From Gavia stellata (lineage: Eukaryota; Chordata; Aves; Gaviiformes; Gaviidae), in contig NC_082603.1 in the NCBI RefSeq assembly GCF_030936135.1, forward strand, positions 25,200,880-25,264,879: a stretch of 64,000 nucleotides of DNA. Direction: 5' to 3'. Within the stretch, counting starts at the first letter, position 1. The number at the start of each line of letters is the position of its first letter. Below, one piece after another: positions 42,101 to 54,510 of this stretch. The notes under the pieces are model-generated. The model saw only the letters and a list, made by a program, of their open reading frames with translations, ran no database searches and was not told where the DNA came from. A program made the translations under genes and the position numbers.

Positions 42101-45100
42101 CATTATCAGCCGGGGCTGCCAGTTGCCAGTGGCTCTGGCTGGTACCAGCAAGCTCAGTTCATGCAGAAACTCTGCCTGAAACTCTGGGGGAGGAGGGAGA
42201 AGTACCTCACATGCTTAGCTGTTCAGCTCCCTTCTCCTTCCCCAGCTCCCCATTAGGGATTTCTTACCAGGCTGCCTTTTATCTGACACTGGCAGGGTTA
42301 CAGATGCATTCAGCTCACAGAGAAAGAAGAAGGATTAGAGAAAGGACTTTCAGAAAGTCTGAGTTGGACTCTGCAACCTTAAATCATGTTCAACTAGATC
42401 TTCTCAGATTGGGAGCATCTGGTGCTAAGCAAATCCAGAGCTGATCAACACATTCAACCTCCTGATTAGCACTTTGCTTCAACTTGCTGACGCAGCCCAG
42501 CCTGAAGTCAGCCTGGGTGCTTGAACCGAATGTCCACGGAGATATTACTGAGTGCAAATCAAAAACCTGTCATTCATTATATATGCGTTCCCGCTTTGGA
42601 AGACATTTGTTTACACATACTGTACACTAGCCCCTTAAAAACATACGCACAAGACAAGAAGAGCTAGAGAGCTGGGGAGCAGCGCAGCTTTTGGTGCTTG
42701 GCTAAAAACAAATTGTAATGCAAATAAACAGAGGGACGGAAATGACTGCGCAGCCCAGCACAAACCCCACCAGCGGGCTGGGGGCCGGGGACCCAGCACT
42801 CCCCAGCCTTCCTGGCAGGTTCCTGCCAAGCTGCTTACAGAAAGGGGATGCCGGAGCATTCCTCTAAAAGCCATGTGAAAGCATCTCCTTGTTGTTTGCT
42901 CAATTAGCCCCAGACAGATTGCTGCTGCTGCTGCTGGTGGCAACGCTGGGTTGTAAAGGAGGAGGGGAAGGAGGGGAAAGGGAGGAAAAAAAAAAAAGAG
43001 AGAGGAAAAAAAAAAAGGTTAGGGCCTAGGCCCAGGACCACCACGAAGTTCCAGCCCTCAGGGGCTCCAGAAAACGTTCAGTTTACTCACTCAATTACAT
43101 ACACTGTTTTATAAACCCTTTAAAATAAAATAGAAAACAGTCCCTGGCACAGAATTACTGCTCTATTATACAGCAGTGATGAAAGCCACTGCTGTGTATT
43201 TGCTCTCTTTAAAGCAAGAGATAGTTTAACTTAAAAAACTAGGCGGGGGGGAGGGGTAGCTGCAGAAACGAATGCACGAAAACACGCTGTGGGTGGTTCC
43301 TACCACATTCACCCAGGACAGAAAGGATCAGAGAGTGGGAGAGAAGAGCAACTTGTCTCTGCAGTGATGGTTGGCCCTGGAAAAGCAGCCAGGTTGGGGG
43401 GGAGAGGAACTAAAGGGGCTTAAGGGGATGGGAAGCAGCTGAAGCTTGACTTTGGGAGGCTGGAGGGTGTTTTAAATTACATGTAGAGATAAAGAAGGGA
43501 AGCAGGTGATGGGGGCTGATTTGTTTGTGTTTACAGAGCAGTGGGGCTTTCCAGTCAAGGCCTGCTCTCTTGCCAGCCACGCTTTACTTACGCGATCACT
43601 AGAGATCAGAGGTGACCATGCTGTGGCCCCAAAGGCCAGGAGTGTCTCCCAGATTTCTCCCAAGCGCGGCATCAGCCTCGCTGTGCAGCCATCAGCCAAG
43701 CCCACAGGTCTCCAGCAGCAGTGCTCCCCATGAGCTGGGTGCCTCCGTTGCTCCCAGGGGTGGGATGTGCAACTCTCCCCAGGGGCATTGGGAATGGGGC
43801 TGGCAGTAGCTTCAGGCAGGTCAGCTCTGACCCACAGCTGGGGCCTCCAGCCCAGAACGGGCAAGCAGTCGAGATGTCACTCCTGCTTCACACCCACCCT
43901 GAGCACAGTGCTGGTGCTCACCTGGTTCAGCTGAGGCTTTTCTCATAGTCCAACCAGTATTAACCCATTTGCCCTCAAAGCCATCCGGGGAATAGATGTG
44001 TCTTGGGAGTGTAAAAGTAAAGGCAACACTGAATTCAGTGCCTGAAGAGGGATGAATTTACTGTGGCTTGGAGTAGATGGATGGGGGAGTGAAGGAACTG
44101 GAAAGAGAGGTGTATGGGAAAGTGATCAGTCAGGGTCTTAGGAGAAAAGTCAAGGGAAAAGGAGACCAAGAGCTGTGGACGTGCCTAAGATAGCAAGCTC
44201 CTTGGGGAGGGGGACACACTTGGAGTCCTAGTATTGGGGCAGAGTCCTAGCAAAGTGTTTAAGAAAGGGACTGGATTGTACCGATCAATGTGCTCCCATG
44301 GGGTACCACCACCTCACAGCAAACACGAGCAGGGATCTCAGAAACGTCACTCTGAAAGACACTTCCTGCTAAGGTGGCGGAGATGCCATATTTGCCTGGA
44401 CACTGCTGCCTGCTGCGCCGGATGCAAGTAGTGGTCCCTTTCCTTTCTCAGCATTCATTGGGGTGTTCTTCCTGGCTCTTTCATGTGGCTGAGCTCTAGC
44501 AGAGCACAAGTGGTTATTTTCTCTGCGTGGAGCATGTAAAAATATTTCCACAAGGTTACGAACTGCTGCCTTATGGGTAGACTTCACAATCAACATGCTG
44601 CGAATGTGGCAGCTCGTTTAACCCGCTCACTCAGGAAGCCTGAACTTTCCCAGCTGGGAATGACAGTATGCACAAGTGTCACAGTCCCCAGTGGCAGAGG
44701 GGAGGACAAAGCGTCGCTGGATGGATATTCTAGGGAAGTTTTATGCCACTGCTGAGGTCAGAACTCATAAACCATTTTTATACAACTTGGAAAAGGAGCT
44801 TATTAGGATCAGCTAGAAATGTAGTCACTGCATAGTCACTGAAACAAAAATAACAACTATTTAAGAGATGCCTGTTTTAACTGTATCTTTGTCAGGGACA
44901 CTCAGTAGTTAAACTACTTCAGGGAACAAATCATACGGACTTCTCAGTTTGGCTATGAATTTACACCATCCCTACATCATCTCCAGCTCATCTTGCACCC
45001 CAGTGCATAGTATACATGTGGGCACTGTTTAGTCTGTGTCTGTTCTTCATGAGCTTTCGTAACTCCCATCTGCACTGCAGCATGCTTTCTGATCCTGACC

Positions 45101-48100
45101 TTGTGTCTTGCTAAGTGTTTTTGGTTCCTGAAGACTTCACCAGGAGGTACTCAGTGTCTTGCAAGAGCAGATGCTCGCTCCTACTTGAATGCAGGGAGAG
45201 CATCAGAAAGTCCCTCAGTTCCTTCCTGTCCCTATCCTGCTAAATCTTGGCTGGGGCGAAGCATCCTTACAAGCAATCACCCATTCATATGTGGAGGTTT
45301 CATAAACTGTACCTGCTTTCAGGGGATGACAGTAGAGAAAAATGTGCTCTTTGGCCCTCATTAAAATAAAACAATCTTACTCTGTTTCATTGAGAAGTCC
45401 TAGGACTCCAAGCTTGGAACAGGACTTGGAAAATGATCGGAAACAGGAGCCAGTCCTTACTGGATATGTGCCTTTTTCTGTTCTTGTGAGAAACCACACA
45501 GTTTTGGCTACGTGATAAGCCTCTGGAAAAAAAATCTCAGTTTGCACATGTTCTCAGGAGGGCAGCTAAAAGCTCCAGAGACTCTGTCTGCAGTGAGCAC
45601 TCTTGATGATGGAAGCACAGGAGGAAGGCAGGGCTTCCCCCACGCTTGTACGCCTGCTCTATGGACCAGTGCAGCACTCAGCACAGAACCGCTTCCCTCC
45701 TGCGCCCAGAATGATCCTACCTGGGCACAACAGCAGTACGGAAAGGGATGCAGTGTGACTCAAAGCAGTCAGGGGGTGAGTGCCAGATGGGAAATGGAGC
45801 ATGGGACTGTTAGGCAAGGGGACTGGAAATAGCAGCTACGGTCAGAGCAGAGGAGGAGTCAGGTGGGTGTCTGGGAATAACCAAGTAAGAGAGAGAAACA
45901 AGAACCTCCATGGGACAAAGACTAGAGGAAAAAACAAAGAGAAGGCTGGCAATGGGATGAGACTGGTCCTGGGACAAAGCCATAGCAGGGAGTTGTGAAG
46001 CAGGAGCCAGGACCGGGTAGGACACAGGTGATGTAGTTGGGGCCCAATGGCCGATGCTGGTGGCAGGAGCAGTAACGCCTACAGTAACTAGAGCCTTCTC
46101 CTCCCAGCACCAGGAGTGGATCTCAGGGCTGCTGACACCCATGGGCATCTGTGAAACCTCCTGGCAAAGAGTTTCTCTTGTCCCATTGCAGATCCAGCTC
46201 CCTTTAAGGAAGATGACCCACTACTATCAGTTCCCATCAGCTGAAGCAGCAGAAAGCTGTACAATGGAGTTCAAGTTTCTGACACCGCTAATGATCCATG
46301 CAAGGCCCAACATCACGCTGTATAATAAAACTGGGGTTTTTTCAGTGGACTGAACCTGCCCTCACAACATTTACAAAGAAAATGCTAAGGCTAAAATGTC
46401 AAGTCTGTATAGAGAGGAAATGCCACAAGTAACATGCAACTTCAGCACTTAAGCTGGCCAGTCCAGATGAATGGGCACATGATCAGAATCTCCCTGTCTC
46501 TCAGGTCTCTGTAAAATAGGAGGAAAAACCAACCATTTTCATACTGAGGAGACAAAAATGAGGTTGTTAACAGTTGTGAAGCATTAAGATGACAAATGTT
46601 GCAGAAAAGCCATAGAAAGGAAGGATCTTGTCTCTTGCATAGCGTACAGTAATTAAGGTTTCAGACACAAACACAGAAAAATGAGGCATTTGGAAAACCC
46701 CCGCATTCAGCAAGCACTACTCATTTTGGGTGTTGACTGTGTCAGGGCACCAAGGAAAATAAAAATATATGGTGCCATAAAAACTGCACAGGAACAAGCA
46801 CAATGAAGTCCTAGCCTACAGCCTGGTCACAGAGATAATGCTACTACCTAGTATTTACCAGGATACCAAGCTAAGATTACATCAGCATCCTGGCCGCTGG
46901 TATTTTTTCCCTTTCTGAACATATGCTTTGCGGCAACAACACTGCTGTAATGCACTTTTTGGGTGTGCAATGACTCAAGCTGTCCCCAAACAACACTGGC
47001 TCCTTAATATCCAATGCACATAAAATATTCCTGCCTCAATGACAACAGAGATGAAGGTGACGGATACAAGGGTGAGTTTTGTGTCAATTTTGCTAGTTCT
47101 ATCCTATGTGTGTGTCTTTACCATCTCTGTTCTTGGTGTTGCTTTAAAGAAAGGTTAGGCCACTTTACTGTATATGCCTCGTCCTGGCTAACCTATACCA
47201 GATGTATAACATACTCCCTGCTGAATCTGGCCTAGAGACTCCTTTGGGAACTGAACCCACTGACTGTAGGGCTCATCTGACTCCTCGACTGGCCCATCAC
47301 CAGCACTCCCTCTCTCTAGTCCTACTTCAATGAGTGCATGGTGCTCTTGAGCTCCTCTTTAAAAATAGGTTCATCAAAAAGGCTGGAGCATGATCCTAAT
47401 AACTGTCTTCCAAACAGTGATTGAATGCTCTGTGCAATTAAGTTCTTTCAGAATTGCTGCCTGCCATTTCCTATCCCTTTAATAATTACCTCCTTTTTCT
47501 TAGGTACCAACATGTTTTTCAAACTGCTACCTGCGTGAGGTAGCTTTCACAAAGCCCATCTGTTAATTCTCTGCTAGCAAATTCCTTACATTGACGTATC
47601 AAAGAGGAAGGAAAGTGGATGCTTCCTAAACATGGTAATAAAAGCAGTAGGAAGAGAATAGTATGGCTCTCAGGAAGCATGGCTTGCAGATCCAGAAGTT
47701 TAATAAAACTCCATACCTTGACTTTAACAGAGGCACATAAAAGTACCACCTCTGACCAGTGCTGTGACAGGGCTGAAGTCAACGCAGGAATGGGACGTCG
47801 CTGGTGACAGTTACCGGGCCCCTCTGTGTGTCTAACTTTCTTTTCAGGTTGAAAGTAACAGGCTGCATCTGATCTACCCCAGTAAGCAGGGTTGCAGTGC
47901 TCCCTTGATTTAGGTGTCCAGAGCTTTGCCAAGCCCATTATTAAGTGATGAGGTCTCCCACCATGTCCCCAGGGAGATTATCCCACAGCCTACCAGACCA
48001 CATCGTTAGGAAAACGTTCCAGATAGCCAACCTAAATTGTGTTTAATTCAATCCCATTACTCCCAGCTGTACCATTTAGACCACCCTAAATATGCCCATA

Positions 48101-50904
48101 TTCTTCCGCAGAAGGAAAAGGATGAGAGCTGGTTTGAGTTACGTTTGCCTATCATTTGTGGTAGCTGTTCTCCTGCCATCCTCCTTGCATGGGACTGGAG
48201 TTCATTTTATGAAAGGAGGTCAGTGCACCACTGGCTCAAAGAGCTCTTGTACCTCAAGCCGCCTGGGCAGCATGGCCAGGACTCACACGGCAGAGCAGGG
48301 AGCACACAACCAGTTCTGCAGCAAAGTCAACTGTGGGATTTGCGTGGGGCTGTGTAGGATGATTCAGGGATATTTCTACCTTTGATGAATCCTGGCTGAT
48401 GCTTTGGAATAAGGGACTGCTGTATTTTTATTTTTTTAATGTTTCTGGGAAGGTGTATGCAGCTTTGCTGAGGAGATTTCTAACATGTAACTCCCAGACT
48501 AGGGTCAGCAGCCAGCTGCTACCGCTTACGTCTGCTGAAGTGTGATCAGCTTGCAACAAAAGGTGGCTCCAACCCAAGAGAACTAGTTTTTTTCTAACCT
48601 GGCCATGGAGGCTCAAGTTTGAAGAAGGAAAAGTTACCAAACAGAACAACACAGCCAAAGTCTTGATGAAAGGGGGAATATGGAAACAGACTTACAGAGC
48701 CACACCAAAAGCTTGGCACAAGATACAGGAAGTCTTGGGCAGGGGAAAGGAAGTCATGGCATGCTTTCACAGTGAAAAAGAGAGGGCCCAGTTTACGATG
48801 GGACCAGCCAGGGTCAGCAGAGACACGCTGGGCTGGAAAGACTCCACAGTTCAGGAAGTAAGTCATGAACTTCGCAGACAGATCCCAGACCACCGAGGAG
48901 AACCTGACCCCCAGCCCGAAGAAATTCCAGAATGGTTAGGAAACTGAGGCAGGGAAATGAACTGTGGCTTTATTATTTTTTCTTGCTCAGCATAATGGTG
49001 TATTCATAATCTACCTGAATGTGTCTGCTAATGTCAATCATACGTTTCTGAACAGTTTAACTAGAGGACCCACAGACTCATTAAGAAGTGGGTTTAAGCT
49101 TTGGGAGAGGTGAGCAGTAGACTCTACAAGAATAGGCAAATGAACTGTGGGTTACAGCTCCATTACTCTCCCCGCAAATACATCTACAGACCCTGAAAAA
49201 TATTCAGACAAGGATGACAAGGACAACCAAGGAAGAATGATTTCCATACTAAAATCAACCAGACTAGGATCTGCACCCTGGAAGAGACTACTGAAGCAGA
49301 TGTGAGCGAGGTCAAAGGGTGGCATTTTTGTTTGATGTAATCTACTAAAGAAATCAAACATATCCCTATTTCCTAAAATATTAGCTAAATCTACACCCTG
49401 TCTCCTCATAGTTCACGTGGCAGGTTAACAACCTGATTCAGCTCTCCTAGTGATTCATGCAGACGTGTAGATGTGGCACTTAGGGACATGGTTTAGTGGT
49501 GGACTTGGCAGTGTTAGGTTTACGGTTGGACTTGATGATCTTGAAGGTCTTTTCCAACCTAAATGATTCTATGATTCTATTCTCAGGGGAGGACACAGAT
49601 GGAGCATCATGAATAGTGCAAATCTTCAGTGATAGGGGGGCAGTGAACCCTGCAAGGGCCACTGATTCAGACTGATGTGATGGGCAAAGCCATAAGCAGG
49701 CACAGACTCTGGTATACAGGGACCAAGACCACAGTGCACAGAACACTCACTGGGTGTTCCCTACAGTATCTGAGACTTGCAACTGCAAGATCAATATTTT
49801 GCTTTCACGAGTCTTTTTTACTTTTAGTTTCAATTTAAAGGAAAATTTGTCACATGCATAGCTGACAATAGGTTACACTATACTACATTAAGTGCAAACC
49901 CTGCTCTGTGTCAGGACACTTACAATTGGGAATCCACTCATAGAGACAAAGCCAGCAAACAAATCCTGATCTGACTAAATAACTTCACATGGAGCCTGCA
50001 AAGGAACTCACTTTTGTCCTCAGTCCACACCCTAGAGCAGGGATCTGCCAAAACCCAACTATAAATATTCATTAAAAAGCCCTCTGCTTGGGATGCAGTC
50101 ACTGAGACAGCCATTTCCTGCCCATTATCTCTTAGGGCAGGAAACCAACAGTTCCACTCAGGCGGTTACCACCAAGCCCTCTCCACGCACACTTCCACTG
50201 GATGGCTTTTCACCCAGGCGAGTGCCACATAGTTGTAACCTCTCTGAAGCCCCAAAATAGCATTTCATAGCAGTAAAGCAGATCTGAAAGTAGCTGCCCT
50301 TGTATTTAGTATTGAGCACAGCAGCTCCTAGTATGATAATTCCACCTGGAGCTTTTGCTTGGAGCAAGGTGAAGGGGAGCAGGCTGACACCGTGGGTTGG
50401 TAGAATCTAAAAAGAGAAGGATGTCTGTGTGATCAATAATTTGACTGCATCGCCCCTGACACTGACAGAGATTACTAGTCAAAATAATGGCTCCTTCTGC
50501 TGAGGACAACTTCAGGCTGATCTAATTGTGGTCTCTGGGAAAAGACTGTCTCAGCACCCAATCTTCTTCTTTATAACAACAACAGAGCTTTTCTGCCAAC
50601 TTCAGAGGAGCAAGTCCCTGAACTATTCTTATGCCAAGAAGCTGTACTTTCCATGAAAAACAAATCCTAATATTATAGGACACCACACTGTAGAACAGCC
50701 ACTGTTCACTGGCACTTCATGAAGAAGCAGGAGTAAAACCTCGAGGAAGAAATTCTGAAAATTATTACAAATGCACTGTAAATACAGCTCCTCTACTTAC
50801 CTTTGGTTTCCAGCCTCTGATCGCTTCCAATCAAGCAGTCTTTGATGTCCACACCCTTCTCTATCACGGCATTATGACAAATAACACTGCCCTGAAGACA
50901 GCAC
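39127..50904 (-). CDS. EIF2B3: EIF2B3, translation initiation factor eIF2B gamma subunit, last two exons
   Basis: Two exons (50801-50904 and 39127-39179) join in frame to give the C-terminal 51 residues. They include [20 protein letters not shown] and end [16 protein letters not shown], nearly identical to the human C-terminus as recalled. eIF2B is the guanine-nucleotide exchange factor that recharges eIF2 with GTP in the cytoplasm. The gamma subunit pairs with epsilon, and its C-terminal half is a left-handed beta-helix of hexapeptide repeats, of which this is the final turn. The human protein has about 452 residues, so roughly 400 are encoded beyond the right edge. Mutations in the human gene cause vanishing white matter disease. 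The position next to PTCH2 on the same strand matches human synteny. Confidence 0.96.
41575..41740 (+). mobile_element. MIR/CORE-type ancient SINE
   Basis: CCCATTTTATAGATGGGAAAACTGAGGCA, then a TTTAAGTAGCC block and GCCACACAGGAAATCAGAGC, follow the 3' half of MIR base for base over much of their length. Degraded; the 5' boundary is uncertain. Confidence 0.65.
47945..48085 (-). mobile_element. old CR1 LINE fragment
   Basis: The stretch with TTAGGAAAACGTTCC, AGCCAACCTAAATT and TTCAATCCCATTACTCCC resembles the antisense of the CR1 3' region (ATATTAGGAAGAAATTC and neighbours). It is highly diverged. The limits are approximate. Confidence 0.45.
49457..49580 (+). mobile_element. CR1 LINE 3' end (5'-truncated)
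   Basis: GACTTGATGATCTTGAAGGTC, then TTTTCCAACCTAAATGATTC, ending in the tandem ATGATTCTATGATTCTAT tail. This is diagnostic of avian CR1. The copy is a short, 5'-truncated insertion of about 120 bp. Confidence 0.92.
50801..50904 (-). CDS. EIF2B3: EIF2B3 penultimate exon
   Basis: 104 nt, GTTGTAG acceptor and GTAAGT donor. It encodes [20 protein letters not shown] then [13 protein letters not shown]. The repeated V/I-x-x-G spacing fits the beta-helix coil. Confidence 0.96.
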
Positions 50905-51189
50905 CTACAACATAAACACAAAGTAAAGCAAGAAAGGAATTTAAAATGACAGGTACAAAACAAAGGTATCCACCAGACTATCTAATGAGCCTGTGACATG
51001 ACCTGTAAGTAGGTTCAGTTCTGCTCTTTTCTCAAAAACTCCACTATTGTCCTCCTGATCCTCACACCCAGTTGCTGGAAAAACTGAAACGCCAGCTGTC
51101 AGAATGGGTTTGCAAAAAAGGGTTTCCAGTTTTACCTCCTGTTAGAACAGCTTTCCTTTACATTTCCTTAACAGAATAAATACTGCCAG

Positions 51190-51310
51190 AGGATTTCATA
51201 GACAGGACACTGGCCTGGGACTTGGGACCTGGATCAAGTCTCGTATTTTCCACAGACAAGTCTGGGTAACTGCGGGGGTGGCTTTTCTGCTCAGGTCCCC
51301 AGTTAAAAAG
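51190..51310 (+). mobile_element. tRNA-derived/MIR-like SINE remnant
   Basis: AGGACACTGGCCTGGGACTT followed by GGACCTGGATCAAGTC resembles the A-box/B-box part of MIR-like or related amniote SINEs. Weak and degraded. Confidence 0.4.
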
Positions 51311-51659
51311 TGCAGCAGCCCAGTCCTTCCCTGCGAATTTTGGTGAGAAGTTTCATACATTCCAGCTTGTCAGGCACTAAGAAAGGGTAGCAAGAAGGGG
51401 CAGATCAATACCTCAGCTGGTTGGCTTTGTTGATGTTACATTCAAACACCCAAACCTCATTACACTGCAGTACTAAACCAACAAAACCCACACTGGACCT
51501 GCTCTACCTGCGTTGGACATCTTCACACTCACTTAGCCTTTGACACCACAAAGTCTGAAATGCTACATAGAATGGAACTTTAGCAAAAGTCACCTTCTTC
51601 CAAAATGTATTTGAATCTGTGATAACCAGCTTTCAAACCTGCTGCTCTGATTGTCCGGA

Positions 51660-51790
51660 TAGAAGTTCAGAGTTCAAGTGCTGGCTTTGTAACTCCTGTG
51701 CTGAGAGACGGCGAGTGAGTTACTGCATTGGTCTGGGCCCTTCCATGCAGTAAAATGGAAGTTATGAATCTTTACTAGTATCCATGATGT
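51660..51790 (+). mobile_element. MIR-like SINE remnant
   Basis: GAGTTCAAGTGCTGGCTTTG, then GCGAGTGAGTTACTGCATTG, then GCAGTAAAATGGAAGTTATG follow the MIR order (B box, CORE segment, TGTAAAATGGGG-like motif). Confidence 0.55.
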
Positions 51791-54448
51791 GTCCTGAAAT
51801 GCTGTTCGCTCAGCATCATGAGTAGTGTTAAATGGTACTAAATATAATTTCTTTCAAAAATACAGAGAAAAAATAGCTACGATGCAAATTGTTAGTTTCC
51901 TTATTTTCCCATGTGCAAAGACAGGTGGAAGTCATTGAAGGACAACAAATTTGAAGGCACCCAGTATTGTAGACACTTCTTAGCTAAGTCTAACACACAT
52001 CAAAACCAGCTGATTGGGAGGAAGGTATAAGCGAGATATATAACCCCAGAGAGATGCGGGTAATCTGCTCCCCCATAGTAATCCTACTGTGAACCATGGC
52101 ATTTCATATCTTCTCCCCAGTATTTCTGCTAATAGTAATTACAACAGTTGCAGATATTCTTGCTATCCTCAGTCGAACAGCTGATCTCAGTCTGAAGTTT
52201 TTGGCTTCAGTGACTTTCTGCACAGCGAGTTCCACAGTTTGATGACCTGCAGCCATTCCCCCACCTTGGTCACAGGCATCACCACTACTCATTGCACTAG
52301 TGAAACACAGCTGCACTGCACCATCGGGCTGGCTTGTGAACAGAATTGTTACCCTGGAGTCTAAAGTAACAGCACAGAGGGGTTTTGATATCAGATCAGA
52401 GTCCTGAGCTTCAATTCCGTATTGAATGGAGAGCTAGCTGGCTGTGGTCCTCAGGGGAAGAGAGAAACATCAATCCTCACTCCAGACTGCTGATCCTAAA
52501 ATTAATTCCTAGTATTTTCCTGCTCACACATCACTATTATCTAGCATACAGAATTTGCCATTAAAGATATTGCAATTCTGTTGCTTGTGTGAGTCAGAGC
52601 AGAAGCCATCTGCCCCACAAAACTAGCATTAATTCTGCAGGAGTAAAAGCAATAAAACCGGACCTCAGCCACGGTGGTTAGCAGTTACGACCCCCCTTGA
52701 ACAGACTGTCCCCTCTGAACAATTATTCTTTTAACTCACTTAAACTCCCCCTCCTCTGACCTATAAGGAGGCAATATGAGCAATTATGCTACAAGTAACC
52801 AGCTCAGGTTGCATTGGCAAGGCTTTTACTAACACGTTAAGATAAAAAGCGGCAAAGATACACAGCAGACCCCCGCCTGCCTTTGCTCTCACACTGTCAC
52901 GATCTGCTTCCTTTCCAATAGCTTCGTGTGCCCGCGCAGCGGCTCAGGCCGTCATCTTGCGCAACGGCAGTCACTGAGAGCAAGAGCACTCAGCGTTTGC
53001 AGCCAGGCTAAGGAATGAATCAGTGGAGGGAGGACTGCCCACTGCTGCCATCCTGACTTGGCTTTCAATAGGACTAGCGAAGGCAATGGGAGAGGTTGCT
53101 CATTTCCCACTGAAATGGCTCCCATCCAAAATGCACACTCCAAAATACCTCCTCCTTCATCGCTTTGAGCCAGTCAGATGAGAGCTTTCCCCTGCAAACT
53201 TTTAGGTTCCCACCATCTATCACTTCTTCTAAGCACCAGAGCAGCCGTGAGTACACTAACACCTCTCGGCATTATCCTCACGGAGGAGGATATTCCCCAA
53301 CAGAGAGGAGATTTAAGCTGTCGGTCTGGAGTTCAGGCTGGAGAATACTGGATGTGTGTTCAGAGCCTACTTGGGGATAGTTTTTCAACTCCCAGAGAAA
53401 GAATAGCATTGTAACCAAGAAACCGCTGATGACATTAACATCAAAGATAAGGGGGGTTCCTGCCAAACCATTTGTTGGGAGGGACAGGCCAGGGAACCAA
53501 GATGAACTTGTCTGTGCCAGGTGCTTGCAAACCAACCCTTCCCCAGTGCCAGGGTAAAACAAAACCCAGGAACTCCACCACCCCAGGAGTTTCTTAAAAC
53601 TTAAAAACCCAACCAACTGCAGAAGTTTTAAAACCATACTCAGCGCTCAGATTACCCCAATCACACAAACCAGCAGCGAATCCGGCTTTTATTGCTCAAG
53701 TGGAACAAAACTTCAAGAGATAAAAACACAATTTGTGGGTGTTCCCTTCACCCGCTGACAGATGTAACACAGCCATTTTGAAACCACTTGTAAATGCCTT
53801 TTTTTAAAAAAAAAAGTATGTTATAAAGCCTGCCAAGAGAAGTATTTTGTGTGTTTATTTAATTTTTACTATTTTTTTAAGTTGAAGAGTAAGGAATACA
53901 CTTTTATTCTCTTACAGGGTAAATATCACATCTCAGGGCTCTCTGCTTTATTCTCCTTCGCTGAGCAGCCACTGCGGTTCCTACCTTGCTTAACAATTAG
54001 TTGCTGTTAGTCTTCAAAGGTGCTCCAACAGCATCCAGCTTCATCGACACTGTTGTGTGTGTGCATATGCGCACATTTGATGTACTGCTTTATAATGCAA
54101 ACCATATTTTTTTTTTTCAAAAATGTAGTATATTTTTAAACTTTTCAGTACGGTGAAAATGGATCTCTTCTGACCTTAAAATCCAAAGAGCATGTTCAAA
54201 CCCACAAGAGGAACTAATTTGGGGCATTTGATTTATGGCTGAAATTTCAATTTGAATTTGTTTTAAGTGTAATCACAAACTGAAAGTCTGGCAGCTGGGT
54301 GTTTTTCAGAAAATAAATAAAAATACTCAGTGTGCGTCTGCATTCTAGAGAGAGCATTTTACAAGCCCAGTCCTGTAGTGGGAACAGATGTAGCTAAGAC
54401 ATTAATTTGTTATACAGGTACAACGTGCGAATGGAAGCATATGAGAGA

Positions 54449-54510
54449 GAGTGTGCGTGTACGTCTGTGTCTGTGCACGCGTGCATGCGTGTATGTTATG
54501 TGCCTGTATC
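54449..54510. repeat. GT-rich alternating purine-pyrimidine stretch
   Basis: Imperfect TG/CG alternation (GTGTGCGTGTACGTCTGTGT and on), a decayed (TG)n microsatellite with several CG steps. Confidence 0.7.

Larger units (their letters stand above)
39180..50800 (-). other. EIF2B3: EIF2B3 last intron (11.6 kb)
   Basis: AT-rich, with no exon recognised. It contains a MIR-like SINE near 41.6 kb, CR1 pieces near 48.0 and 49.5 kb, and A-rich tracts at 39690 and 42990. Confidence 0.85.

Noticed and set aside
52140..52260. Possible repeat-derived stretch
   Set aside because: Some resemblance to old LINE tails, but too weak to name a family.
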